From: Bacteroidales bacterium
GTDB taxonomy: Bacteria; Bacteroidota; Bacteroidia; Bacteroidales; F082
DNA: 64,000 bases
Direction of reading: 5' to 3'
Assembly (NCBI GenBank): GCA_017439405.1
Contig: JAFSJF010000074.1
Coordinates: 1-64,000, forward strand
The notes under the pieces are model-generated. The model was given only the letters and a program-made list of their open reading frames with translations, ran no database searches and was not told the origin of the DNA. This document shows positions 26,654-34,235 of the stretch, one piece after another. Numbering within the stretch: the stretch's first letter is position 1; each line of letters starts with the position of its first letter. The position numbers were made by a program, and so were the translations under genes.

Positions 26654-27091
26654 TCAATTGTTTATCAACTCACATTTGATTAACCGTTCGTCATCAGTTT
26701 CGCCGTGCCGAATCTCCACGCGAACGTACTTTTCAGGCATCAGCGGCTCGATCATTTCAGGCCACTCGATGAGGCAGAGGTTGCCGCTGTCGAAGTAGTT
26801 CTCGAAACCGATATCATAGGCTTCCTCAATCTTCTTAATCCTATAGAAATCAAAATGATAGACCGAATCGCCTTCCTCGGTAACGTACTCATTGACGATG
26901 GCGAAAGTCGGGCTGTTCACCTCATCGGTGACACCCATTCGGTGGCACAGGTTCTTGATCAAGGTCGTCTTGCCCGCACCCATGGCACCGTAGAAGGCGA
27001 TGATGTCGGCTTCGTCGCGCATAGAGAGCAGATAGTCAGACACTTCGGAAAGCCGCTCCACGCCGACAATATGAAATTCTTTGGACTTCAT
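26654..27091 (-). CDS. tsaE: tRNA threonylcarbamoyladenosine biosynthesis ATPase TsaE
   Basis: A 145-residue ATPase that drives turnover of the TsaBD complex making the universal t6A37 modification of ANN-decoding tRNAs. Walker A is YGAMGAGKTTLIK, followed by the family's SPTFAIVNEY, HFDFYRI and CLIEWPE (Walker B region). The ATG at 27091 is chosen because a TATTTTTG promoter box ends at 27109, so an upstream GTG at 27109 would not be transcribed. First gene of the tsaE-aroA unit. Confidence 0.93.
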   Translation of the reverse strand: MKSKEFHIVGVERLSEVSDYLLSMRDEADIIAFYGAMGAGKTTLIKNLCHRMGVTDEVNSPTFAIVNEYVTEEGDSVYHFDFYRIKKIEEAYDIGFENYFDSGNLCLIEWPEMIEPLMPEKYVRVEIRHGETDDERLIKCELINN

Positions 27092-27108
27092 GCTTTGGAA
27101 ATTTCTCA

Positions 27109-27116
27109 CAAAAATA
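27109..27116 (-). promoter_or_regulatory. -7 box upstream of tsaE
   Basis: TATTTTTG on the minus strand matches TAnnTTTG and lies 17 bp before the tsaE ATG. It decides the tsaE start. No clear -33 box was seen. Confidence 0.5.
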
Positions 27117-27122
27117 CATTTT

Positions 27123-27243
27123 TTATTTCACGCAGAAATCAATTACACTTCACGCAGAAATCGCAGAATCCGCAGAAACCTACCGGCTGTTGATTTACGT
27201 TGCTTCGCGATTCCCATAGTTCTGCGTATTCTGCGTGAAATAA
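27123..27243. repeat. 121-bp element with 15-bp perfect terminal inverted repeats
   Basis: TTATTTCACGCAGAA at 27123-27137 and its exact reverse complement at 27229-27243 bound a stretch full of degenerate CGCAGAAATC copies. The right end touches the porX stop codon. The whole can fold into a long hairpin. It looks like a small dispersed or MITE-like element, or a bidirectional terminator between tsaE's promoter and porX's 3' end. Confidence 0.75.
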
Positions 27244-28800
27244 TTACCGTTTCGCCGTGAGATGCGCCACAGGGATCAGCATTTCATTCATCGAGATGCC
27301 GCCGTGCTGGAAGGTGTTGCGGTAATAGCTGACGTAATAGTTGTAGTTGTTCGGGTAGGCGAAGAAGTCGCTCTCGCCGGCGAAGACGAAGGTCGTGCTG
27401 AGGTTGGCCTTGGGCAGGAAAACCTTCTCGGGGTCTTTCACCTCAAAGACTTCTTTCGGGTTGTATTTCAAGTTCTTACCGTACTTGTAGCGCAGGTTGG
27501 TGTTCACTTCGCGGTCGCCCAAGATGCGCACGGGTTTCTCGACGTAAGTGGAGCCGTGGTCGGTGGTGATGACCATGTCGCAGCCCTTCTCGGCGATGAA
27601 GCGCATCATGTCGAACAGGCTGGAATGCTCGAACCACGAGTGCATCAGCGAACGGTAGGCTTCCTCGTCGTCGGCCAGCTCGCGGATGATTTCCATCTCC
27701 GTGCGGGCGTGCGAGAGCATATCGACGAAGTTATACACAATGACATTCAGCTTGTTACCCATCAGGTTGGCCATCTGCTCGGCGAGTTTCTTGCCCGCCG
27801 CAAGGTTCAACACCTTATTATAAGAGTACTTGATGTTCTTGCCGAAACGCTTCAGTTGCTCGCCAAGGAGTTCGCCTTCAAACTGGTTCTTGGTGCCTTC
27901 CTCGTCCTCATCGACCCACCATTGGCGGTAGCGGCGACGGATTTCGAGGGGCATCAGTCCGGCAAAAAGCGCGTTGCGGGCATATTGCGTAGTGGTGGGC
28001 AGGATGGCGTAATACACATCGTCGGCCTCCACGCGGAAATAGGTCTCAATCAGCGGCTGGATGGCCTTCCACTGGTCGTAGCGCAGGTTGTCTATCACGA
28101 TGAAAAACAGCGGCTTGTCGCTGTCGTCGAGGCGGGGAATCACCTTGTCGCGCACCACGGTATGCGACATCACGGGTTTCTCCGTTTTACCTTGAATCCA
28201 ATCCACATAGTTGCGCTCGATGTAGCGTGTGAACTGCGTGTTGGCCTCCTGCTTTTGGTCGGCGAGGATGCCCTTGATGCCCTCGTCGGTCGATTTTTGC
28301 AGTTCCAACTCCCAGCGAACCAAGTTCTTATAGAGGTCGACCCACTCGTCGAAGTTGAGGTTGTTGTTGAGGTCCATGCTGATTTTGCGGAACTCCTGTT
28401 GGTATTTCATCGATGACTTCTCGTCGCGAAGGGTGCGGTTTTCGAGGTTGCGTTTCAGCGAAAGCAGAATCTGGTTCGGATTCACGGGTTTTATAAGGTA
28501 ATCCGCTATGTTAGAACCGATTGCGTCTTCCATGATACGTTCTTCCTCGCTCTTGGTGATCATCACCACGGGGAGGTTGGGGTATTCGCGCTTGATGACT
28601 TCGAGTGCCTCTATGCCCGAGATGCCCGGCATTTGCTCGTCGAGGAATACGATGTCGAAGTGCTGTTGGCGCACGAGGTCGATGGCGTCGGAGCCGTTGT
28701 TGGCCGTAACTACTTCATAGCCTTTCTGTTCGAGAAACATGATATGGGGCTTCAGGAGGTCAATCTCATCGTCGGCCCAAAGGATGGTGGTTTTGTCCAT
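27244..28800 (-). CDS. porX: T9SS response regulator PorX (REC-PglZ)
   Basis: A 518-residue response regulator with a PglZ output domain, the PorX protein that works with PorY and a sigma factor to control type IX secretion genes. The receiver has WADDE (8-12), phospho-acceptor Asp54 in VFLDEQMPG and Lys104 in YLIKP. A helical linker leads to the alkaline-phosphatase-like PglZ domain with IVIDNLRYD (Asp237), PTTTQYA (Thr at 270-272, the nucleophile region) and TTDHGS near residue 415 for zinc. PglZ of PorX is a phosphodiesterase acting on short oligonucleotides in studied species. No obvious -7 box was found in the 108 bp upstream. Confidence 0.95.
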   Translation of the reverse strand: MDKTTILWADDEIDLLKPHIMFLEQKGYEVVTANNGSDAIDLVRQQHFDIVFLDEQMPGISGIEALEVIKREYPNLPVVMITKSEEERIMEDAIGSNIADYLIKPVNPNQILLSLKRNLENRTLRDEKSSMKYQQEFRKISMDLNNNLNFDEWVDLYKNLVRWELELQKSTDEGIKGILADQKQEANTQFTRYIERNYVDWIQGKTEKPVMSHTVVRDKVIPRLDDSDKPLFFIVIDNLRYDQWKAIQPLIETYFRVEADDVYYAILPTTTQYARNALFAGLMPLEIRRRYRQWWVDEDEEGTKNQFEGELLGEQLKRFGKNIKYSYNKVLNLAAGKKLAEQMANLMGNKLNVIVYNFVDMLSHARTEMEIIRELADDEEAYRSLMHSWFEHSSLFDMMRFIAEKGCDMVITTDHGSTYVEKPVRILGDREVNTNLRYKYGKNLKYNPKEVFEVKDPEKVFLPKANLSTTFVFAGESDFFAYPNNYNYYVSYYRNTFQHGGISMNEMLIPVAHLTAKR

Positions 28801-28880
28801 AGTTCTAGGATTTTGGTATGAAAACGAGGAAAAAGGACTTTTATTTTGTCCGCAAATCCATCAAAACAAAAAACTTTGTG

Positions 28881-28888
28881 TATCTTTG
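28881..28888 (+). promoter_or_regulatory. -7 box upstream of the toxin-antitoxin pair
   Basis: TATCTTTG matches TAnnTTTG 20 bp before the antitoxin ATG. No -33 element at the right distance was seen. Confidence 0.45.
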
Positions 28889-28908
28889 CGCGGTAATACG
28901 AAAATGGT

Positions 28909-29139
28909 ATGGAAACAATAACATTAAGGTATGAGGCTGGTGGTGCGTTTGCGAATGCTCTTGCGACATTCCTTGCCAACAACGACGGTTTCATTGTCAT
29001 GGAAAAAAAGACCACTGCAAAGCGTAAACGTAAGACTAACTACGAATTAACCCTCGAAGCCTGCAAGGAAGCAGACGAAGGGAAAGGAACGCTTTTCACC
29101 GACTTTGAGGACTTCAAGCGCCATATCCATGCTCTATAA
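28909..29139 (+). CDS. Putative antitoxin of a YafQ/RelE-type pair
   Basis: A 76-residue protein placed directly before a YafQ-like toxin, with a 11-bp overlap of the toxin start. The N-terminal half (ITLRYEAGGAFANALATFLA) could form a short strand-helix DNA-binding segment, followed by a very basic linker (KKTTAKRKRKTN) and an acidic C-terminus (FTDFEDFKRHIHAL) that probably wraps the toxin. This order is usual for Bacteroidota antitoxins of RelE-type toxins. No named family is recognised; the assignment is from position and architecture. Confidence 0.75.
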   Translation: METITLRYEAGGAFANALATFLANNDGFIVMEKKTTAKRKRKTNYELTLEACKEADEGKGTLFTDFEDFKRHIHAL

Positions 29140-29410
29140 TGTAAAAACGACAGGCAAATTTGACCACGACATCAAACTTGCAAAGAAACGTGGCCTCAAC
29201 GAGAACGAGCTTTTTGATGTGGTGAAGAAACTAGCCAATGACGAAAAACTGCCCGCCAAAAACCACGACCATGCCTTGAAAGGCAATTTTATTGGCAAAC
29301 GCGAATGCCATGTCAATCCCGATTGGCTTTTGATTTACAAGAAAGAGAAAACCATTCAACTCATCACACTTGTCAGAACCGGAACACACGCTGACCTCTA
29401 CGGAAAATAA
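29129..29410 (+). CDS. YafQ-family RelE-type mRNA interferase toxin
   Basis: A 93-residue toxin of the RelE/YafQ group, which cleaves mRNA on the ribosome. Seen features are FDHDIKLAKKRGLN, the conserved KNHDHALKGNFIGKRECHVNPDWLL region split over residues 50-70 with the catalytic histidine and Asp-Trp, and LITLVRTGTHADLY at the C-terminus with the last His. The ATG at 29129 starts MLYNVKTTG as in the family and overlaps the antitoxin stop. A start at 29105 is less likely. Confidence 0.85.
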   Translation: MLYNVKTTGKFDHDIKLAKKRGLNENELFDVVKKLANDEKLPAKNHDHALKGNFIGKRECHVNPDWLLIYKKEKTIQLITLVRTGTHADLYGK

Positions 29411-29413
29411 GAT

Positions 29414-30652
29414 ATGGCAACCTCCCCCAACAAAAAGAAAATCTTCAACGACCCGATCTACGGCTTCGTCAGCATCCCTGACGAACTGCATTTCGACATC
29501 ATCGAACACCCCTATTTCCAAAGGCTTAGGCGTATCAAGCAAGTCAGCTTGACCAATTTGGTGTATCCGGGCGCGAACCACACGCGCTTTGCCCACAGCC
29601 TCGGCACCATGCACCTGATGCGGCGCGCCATACAACTTTTGCGCGGCAAGGGCTATGACATCACTGATGAGGAACTTGAAGCCGCTTCGTTGGCCATTCT
29701 GCTGCACGACAGTGGCCACGGCCCGTTTTCGCACACCTTGGAGAACACCATCGTTCAAGGAGTCACGCACGAAGAGCTTTCGCTGAAGGTGATGCAGAAG
29801 TTCAACGCAATCCACGGCGGGCGGCTCGACTTGGCCATCAAATTTTTCAAGGGCGATTACGAGAAAGGATTCCTCAGCAAACTCATTTCCAGTCAGTTGG
29901 ATGTCGACCGCATCGACTACCTGAAGCGCGACAGCTTCTTCACAGGCGTGGCCGAGGGCAGCGTGAACGCTGAGCGACTGTTGGAGATGATGGAAGTGGT
30001 TGGAAATGAACTCGCTATCGAGGCGAAGGGCATCTATTCCGTAGAGAGTTTCATCGTGGCGCGGCGCATCATGTATTGGCAGGTGTATATGCACAAGGCG
30101 GTTCTGAGTGCCGAGTACATGCTGCGCAACATCCTGAAACGCGCCAAGATGCTCAGCCAGGAGCGCGACCTTTTTGCCACCCCTGCCCTGTCGTTCTTTC
30201 TCAAGAACCAACAGCCTTTCGAGGACGGCCACGACCCCGATTTCGTCCTCGACCAGTTCTGCCAATTGGACGACTACGACGTGATGACCGCCGTCAAAGC
30301 CTGGTGCAACGACCAAGACCGCGTGCTTTCAGAGCTTTGCAGACGCTTGACTGACAGACATTTGTTTAGAATCGAAATGCAGGAATCGGAATTTGAACCG
30401 AACTACATCGACGACATTCGCAAAAGGATTGCACAGCTTTACGGTTGGAGTTGGGAGGAGGCGGATTTCATGCTTTTGCAGGGCGTTTCATCGAACCACG
30501 CCTACCATCCCAAGAAGTCGGCCATCAACATATTATACAAGGACGGCACGATGAAAGACATCAGCGAGGCCTCCGACCAACTGAATATCTCGGTTTTGTC
30601 GCAGCCTGTCGTGAAGCACTTTATTTGTTATCCGAAGGAGCTTACGATTTAA
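29414..30652 (+). CDS. HD-domain phosphohydrolase (dNTPase/SAMHD1-like group)
   Basis: A 412-residue metal-dependent phosphohydrolase. The HD signature is complete: [28 protein letters not shown] (His-Asp, near residues 97-103) and [14 protein letters not shown] with the last metal Asp. This order is that of the large HD proteins related to deoxynucleotide triphosphohydrolases; the exact substrate is not known for the Bacteroidota members. It starts 3 bp after the toxin stop but is a housekeeping-type gene. Its stop overlaps the convergent vapD stop at 30649-30652. Confidence 0.85.
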   Translation: MATSPNKKKIFNDPIYGFVSIPDELHFDIIEHPYFQRLRRIKQVSLTNLVYPGANHTRFAHSLGTMHLMRRAIQLLRGKGYDITDEELEAASLAILLHDSGHGPFSHTLENTIVQGVTHEELSLKVMQKFNAIHGGRLDLAIKFFKGDYEKGFLSKLISSQLDVDRIDYLKRDSFFTGVAEGSVNAERLLEMMEVVGNELAIEAKGIYSVESFIVARRIMYWQVYMHKAVLSAEYMLRNILKRAKMLSQERDLFATPALSFFLKNQQPFEDGHDPDFVLDQFCQLDDYDVMTAVKAWCNDQDRVLSELCRRLTDRHLFRIEMQESEFEPNYIDDIRKRIAQLYGWSWEEADFMLLQGVSSNHAYHPKKSAINILYKDGTMKDISEASDQLNISVLSQPVVKHFICYPKELTI

Positions 30653-30966
30653 CGTTTCCTCGCTTTCGGTTTCGGCTGATTCTTCTCAGGATGTTTCACG
30701 GAATCAGTGAAATCCGACCAATCTTCAACCTTAAATCCGCGAATGTCGCGAATGGATTTCCTAAACCATTCGATGCTACTCAAGGCTTGTATGGCATTGT
30801 AAAGATTCGCCAAACTTGGATTGGTGGTCAAATAGACGCTGCCTTGCAGATTGTCAAAATCATAATCTGCCAACACATGCTTGATTTCATAATAAGCATT
30901 GTTGTAAGGCTCGCCGTAATGCTTCTCCAAATCAGCGACAACCATGTCAAAGGCTATTGCAAACAT
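30649..30966 (-). CDS. vapD: VapD-family endoribonuclease
   Basis: A 105-residue VapD protein. VapD enzymes share the ferredoxin-like fold of Cas2 and cut RNA; in Haemophilus VapD is the toxin of a VapXD pair. Family marks are [13 protein letters not shown] at the N-terminus with the catalytic Asp, [21 protein letters not shown], and [27 protein letters not shown] basic tail (KPKARKR) ends it. It overlaps the small gene read before it by 13 bp, which is the expected antitoxin-like partner. No CRISPR repeat is nearby. Confidence 0.85.
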   Translation of the reverse strand: MFAIAFDMVVADLEKHYGEPYNNAYYEIKHVLADYDFDNLQGSVYLTTNPSLANLYNAIQALSSIEWFRKSIRDIRGFKVEDWSDFTDSVKHPEKNQPKPKARKR

Positions 30967-31151
30967 AGCTCCTTCTCGTTGACAGGTTCAAAATAATCGC
31001 TCTCGCCCCAGAAAATGCGACCGAGATTGTCTTTTGCGGCTATGACAATACCACGATACGGATTGTTCTCTACCTCAATCACTTCGCCTACCACCCATTC
31101 GGGCAAATGGGTGAGATAAGGGCTGATTTTCACAAGTTGGCCGACTTTCAT
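30954..31151 (-). CDS. Small SH3/KOW-like protein paired with VapD
   Basis: A 65-residue protein with a beta-rich sequence ([34 protein letters not shown]) like a small SH3-type barrel. It overlaps vapD and is likely its antitoxin or regulator, comparable in place to VapX, though no sequence match to VapX is claimed. Confidence 0.65.
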   Translation of the reverse strand: MKVGQLVKISPYLTHLPEWVVGEVIEVENNPYRGIVIAAKDNLGRIFWGESDYFEPVNEKELCLQ

Positions 31152-31202
31152 AATTGCTCAATTTTTTGCAAAAATACACATTTTTTCAAAGAAAGGTTCT
31201 TT

Positions 31203-31670
31203 TTACAAATTTTTCCCAAGCCCATTCATTGCCTTTGCCCTCCGTTTCGAGTCTTCCATGACTTCCAAGGCCTGTTGCTGCAAGAATCTTTCCTCGTCGG
31301 TCTCTGGCTCAAGGGTGATGCCGTGCGGACGGGAATGGTGGTTTTCGTCCAAATAGGAGAAGGTGGCGAAGCCGTCGGCGGCGATTTTTTCGGGCTCACG
31401 GCTGCGGTACATCTTCGTGTAAACCGTCAAAGTGCTGCGCCCTGCGGCGACGACTTTGCTCTCAAAAGTGACAATATCGCCCGCGAAAATCGGGAACTTG
31501 AAGTCGATTCCGTGGAGCACAAGAAGGACGGTATCCTTCGTGTCAACATACTGCGCCACAGCAAAATAGGAGCTTTCCAGAAAATACTCGGAGCAACGAC
31601 CTGCGAAAAACGTCTGGTGGTGGTTGAGGTCGGCGAGTTTGATCAGTCTTTGGGAATAGGTTGCTTTCAT
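31203..31670 (-). CDS. Hotdog-fold acyl-CoA thioesterase
   Basis: A 155-residue hotdog-fold protein of the cytosolic acyl-CoA thioesterase group (YciA/BACH-like). NHHQTFFAGRCSEYF aligns with the family's NxxGTLFGG helix region, and HGIDFKFPIFAGDIVTFESKV with its long central strand; a Lys/Arg-rich tail follows. The expected aspartate of the N-x-x-G-T-L-F-G-G loop is not obvious, so activity is uncertain. ATG at 31670 (MKATYSQ) is preferred to the one at 31682. Confidence 0.75.
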   Translation of the reverse strand: MKATYSQRLIKLADLNHHQTFFAGRCSEYFLESSYFAVAQYVDTKDTVLLVLHGIDFKFPIFAGDIVTFESKVVAAGRSTLTVYTKMYRSREPEKIAADGFATFSYLDENHHSRPHGITLEPETDEERFLQQQALEVMEDSKRRAKAMNGLGKNL

Positions 31671-31686
31671 CGTTTTATGCATTAAA

Positions 31687-31856
31687 CAACTACGAATTAC
31701 ACGAATGTCACGAAACTCTTTTGAGAATTATGAGGATGCAAGCATCCAATTTCATACGAATTCGACAGCGGGCAAGATTCGTATTCATTAGCGGCCTTGG
31801 CCGCAAAATTCTGATTCCGAATATCATATTCGTATAATTCGTCCAATTCGTAGTTT
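31687..31856. repeat. Intergenic inverted-repeat element with nested hairpins
   Basis: ACTACGAATT near 31689 and AATTCGTAGT near 31847 are inverted copies at the ends of a 170-bp gap. Degenerate acgaat/attcgt copies fill each arm, and two small hairpins lie inside: GGATGC-AA-GCATCC (31732-31745) and GCGGCC-TT-GGCCGC (31791-31804). No gene is visible. The design is like the element at 27123-27243. Confidence 0.65.
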
Positions 31857-32639
31857 CTATATTTCAATTTTCAGTCCATCGTAGGCGAGCATCATGCCTT
31901 CGGGGAGCTCACGGTTGATGTCGGCGCCGAGGCCCATGCTGTGGCTGCAGTGCGTGAACCAAGTCTTCTTCGCCCCCACCCTTTTTGCTATTTCAATCGC
32001 CTCGTCCAAAGTGAGATGCGAGTAGTGTTTCTTCTTTTGCAACGCCTCAATAATCAGGTATTCAACGCCTTGCAGTTTTGCAATCGCTTCCTCTGAGATC
32101 TCGCTCAGATCGGTGACGTAGGCGAATTTGCCGATGCGGAAAGCATAACAAGTCAGCGTGAAATGCTTCAGTTTGATAGGTTCGATGTGCAGGTCACCGA
32201 GGTCAAAGGGCGTTTCGTCGAGACGGCGGATGTCGTAGGTAGGCGCGCCTGGATAGGGATGCTCGTCGAAGGCGTAGGAATACTCGCGTTTCAACTCTGG
32301 CAAAGCAGTGTCGGCCACATAAAGCGTCATGGGCTTTTTCTGCATGAAGATGTAAGGTCGCAGGTCGTCGAGGCCACCGATGTGGTCCTTGTGCTCATGC
32401 GAAATCAGAACCGCATCGAGTTTGGTGACGTTTTCGCGCAACATCTGCTGGCGGAAGTCGGGACCGGCATCGACGGTGAGCGTCACCTCGTCGGTCTGTA
32501 TCAAGATGGAAGTGCGCAGCCGCTTGTCGCGCGGGTCGTTGCTTTGGCACACGGGACAAGTACACCCGATGACGGGTACGCCTTGCGATGTTCCGCTACC
32601 CAAAACCGTGATAATCATACTCTTTTGCTTGTTCTGCAT
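31857..32639 (-). CDS. MBL-fold metallohydrolase (PhnP-like)
   Basis: A 260-residue metallo-beta-lactamase-fold phosphodiesterase related to PhnP/RNase Z-like enzymes. LGSGTSQGVPVIGCTCPVCQ at the N-terminus carries three cysteines for the structural zinc seen in PhnP, ISHEHKDHIGGLDDLRP is the HxHxDH metal site, and FAYVTDLSEIS and WFTHCSHSM supply the later Asp and His ligands. A promoter box at 32674-32667 excludes the longer reading to 32693; either ATG 32639 or 32618 fits. The gene is divergent from the DUF6913-like gene. Confidence 0.87.
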   Translation of the reverse strand: MQNKQKSMIITVLGSGTSQGVPVIGCTCPVCQSNDPRDKRLRTSILIQTDEVTLTVDAGPDFRQQMLRENVTKLDAVLISHEHKDHIGGLDDLRPYIFMQKKPMTLYVADTALPELKREYSYAFDEHPYPGAPTYDIRRLDETPFDLGDLHIEPIKLKHFTLTCYAFRIGKFAYVTDLSEISEEAIAKLQGVEYLIIEALQKKKHYSHLTLDEAIEIAKRVGAKKTWFTHCSHSMGLGADINRELPEGMMLAYDGLKIEI

Positions 32640-32666
32640 AGTTAAAGCAGTAATCGAATTGAGGTG

Positions 32667-32674
32667 CAAAATTA
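32667..32674 (-). promoter_or_regulatory. -7 box of the MBL hydrolase gene
   Basis: TAATTTTG on the minus strand matches TAnnTTTG, 28 bp before the ATG at 32639. It is back-to-back with the plus-strand box at 32717. Confidence 0.5.
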
Positions 32675-32716
32675 GCGATTTTAGGCAAATCAACGTGCTA
32701 TCTCACGGAATTTGCC

Positions 32717-32724
32717 TACATTTG
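32717..32724 (+). promoter_or_regulatory. -7 box directly before the DUF6913-like gene
   Basis: TACATTTG lies 4 bp before the ATG at 32729, so a transcript starting about 7 bases further on would begin at or after this ATG. Either the mRNA is leaderless or translation starts downstream. Confidence 0.45.
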
Positions 32725-32728
32725 CCGC

Positions 32729-33274
32729 ATGAATTTTTCATCCTACCTCAGGAATAGGGCCTTAAACCGTGCTTTGGAGCATTTCCTCGCGGAGAAGCCA
32801 ATGGCAAAAATGCCAAATCTCCAGCGAATTAGTTCCATACTGATGGTTCTTGACGAGAGTGACAAAAGCATCGTGAAGAACATCGAAAATAGCACCAAAA
32901 ACTTGTTCGGCACCAGCCGCTGTGGGTTCATCATCCTCTGCAACCAAATGTCAGACAACATCTTGCAGAGCGACCTATATACGGAAATCACTCCCAAGGA
33001 CTTCGGCTTCTTGAGCGTATTGAAATCTGAGAAGAACGAGTTTATCAGGAAACTGCCGACTAGCAACATAATTATCAACATGGCCGCCAAAAACAGCGAC
33101 ATCAGCGACTACCTCTGCACCCTTCCTAAGTCGGATTTCAGGGTCGGTTTCCAACAAAGCAAGTACCAAAGGATTTACGACCTTCTCATAGAAAATCCCA
33201 AAGCCACCGACCCCGTGTCGAACATCTTCGTCCTGCACAACTACCTGAAAGCCTTGGCGGGAACAGAACCATAA
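32729..33274 (+). CDS. DUF6913-like conserved Bacteroidota protein
   Basis: A 181-residue conserved protein that in Bacteroidota often stands before dapA, as it does here (63-bp gap). NLQRISSILMVLDESDK, RCGFIILCNQMS and NIIINMAAKNSDISDYLC alternate strands and helices, and KSDFRVGFQQSKYQRIYDLLI with VLHNYLKAL closes the protein. I believe it belongs to DUF6913, but cannot test this. No catalytic motif, signal or membrane segment is visible. Confidence 0.65.
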   Translation: MNFSSYLRNRALNRALEHFLAEKPMAKMPNLQRISSILMVLDESDKSIVKNIENSTKNLFGTSRCGFIILCNQMSDNILQSDLYTEITPKDFGFLSVLKSEKNEFIRKLPTSNIIINMAAKNSDISDYLCTLPKSDFRVGFQQSKYQRIYDLLIENPKATDPVSNIFVLHNYLKALAGTEP

Positions 33275-33336
33275 ACATGGGTCACATGACTGCGAGACAA
33301 AAGGACAAAGTAAAGAACACAAAATAATGTAATGCA

Positions 33337-34224
33337 ATGAAACACAATCCATTCAGAGGCACCGGCATTGCCTTAGTGACGCCTTTCAAGCACGATTTTT
33401 CCATTGACACAAACGCTTTGGAAAACATTGTCAACCACGTCATCGGCAACGGCGCTGACTTTTTGGTCGTCTTGGGAACGACTTCTGAAGCCCCAACCCT
33501 TTCTGTCGAAGAGAAGCAACTGGTTGTCAGCACGATACTGAAAACCAACAAGGGTCGTCTGCCCGTCATGCTCGGCATGGGCGGCAACAACACGCAAGCC
33601 GTGTTCGAAGCCATTAAGTACCAAGACTTTACGGGTATCGACGGCATCTTGAGCGTCATACCTTATTATAACAAGCCCAACCAACGCGGCATGAAAGCCC
33701 ATCTCGAGGCCATCGCCGATGCCAGTCCCGTGCCTGTGGTGGTTTATAACGTGCCAGGTCGCGTGGGCGTGAATCTACAAGCCGCCACCTGCGTGGAATT
33801 GGCCCAGCATCCCAACATCATCGCGGTGAAAGAGGCTTCGGGCAACTTCCAGCAAATCATGGAGATACTGCGCGACAAGCCCGCCGACTTCGATGTGCTT
33901 TCGGGCGACGACGGCATCACCCAACCCTTGATGGCATTAGGTGCCACGGGCGTGATTTCTGTGGCCGCCAACGCCTACACAAGCCAGTTTAGCCGCATGA
34001 TGCGAGCCATGAAAGATGGTCGCACCAAGGAAGCCCTGAGCCTGCATTACGCCATGCTGCGCATGAACCAACTCATCTTCGCCGACGGCAATCCCGCCGG
34101 AATCAAATGCCTGATGAGCCATATCGGGCTGTGCGAGAACGTGTTGCGTCTCCCCTTGGTCACGGCGAACGAAAAAGTGGAAACTGACATTATAGAAGAA
34201 TGGAAACAATTGAAAAACAAATAA
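33337..34224 (+). CDS. dapA: 4-hydroxy-tetrahydrodipicolinate synthase
   Basis: A 295-residue class I aldolase that condenses pyruvate and aspartate semialdehyde for lysine and peptidoglycan precursors. GTGIALVTPF opens the protein, VLGTTSEAPTLS holds the Thr-Thr pair, VVYNVPGRVG the catalytic Tyr and Arg, and IIAVKEASGN the Schiff-base lysine (near residue 166). Length and all active-site residues are normal. Its last codons run into the leader of the M14 peptidase gene (start 34236, 11 bp after the stop). Confidence 0.95.
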   Translation: MKHNPFRGTGIALVTPFKHDFSIDTNALENIVNHVIGNGADFLVVLGTTSEAPTLSVEEKQLVVSTILKTNKGRLPVMLGMGGNNTQAVFEAIKYQDFTGIDGILSVIPYYNKPNQRGMKAHLEAIADASPVPVVVYNVPGRVGVNLQAATCVELAQHPNIIAVKEASGNFQQIMEILRDKPADFDVLSGDDGITQPLMALGATGVISVAANAYTSQFSRMMRAMKDGRTKEALSLHYAMLRMNQLIFADGNPAGIKCLMSHIGLCENVLRLPLVTANEKVETDIIEEWKQLKNK

Positions 34225-34235
34225 TTACAAATAAA

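Noticed and set aside
27262-28416. Long plus-strand open frame (384 codons) opposite porX
   Set aside because: It is the antisense shadow of a strongly conserved gene; its Val/Gly/Leu/His-rich composition and lack of any known motif are typical of GC-rich antisense frames.
30649-30966. Cas2 of a CRISPR locus
   Set aside because: The sequence follows the VapD pattern and no repeat-spacer array or other cas gene exists in the window.
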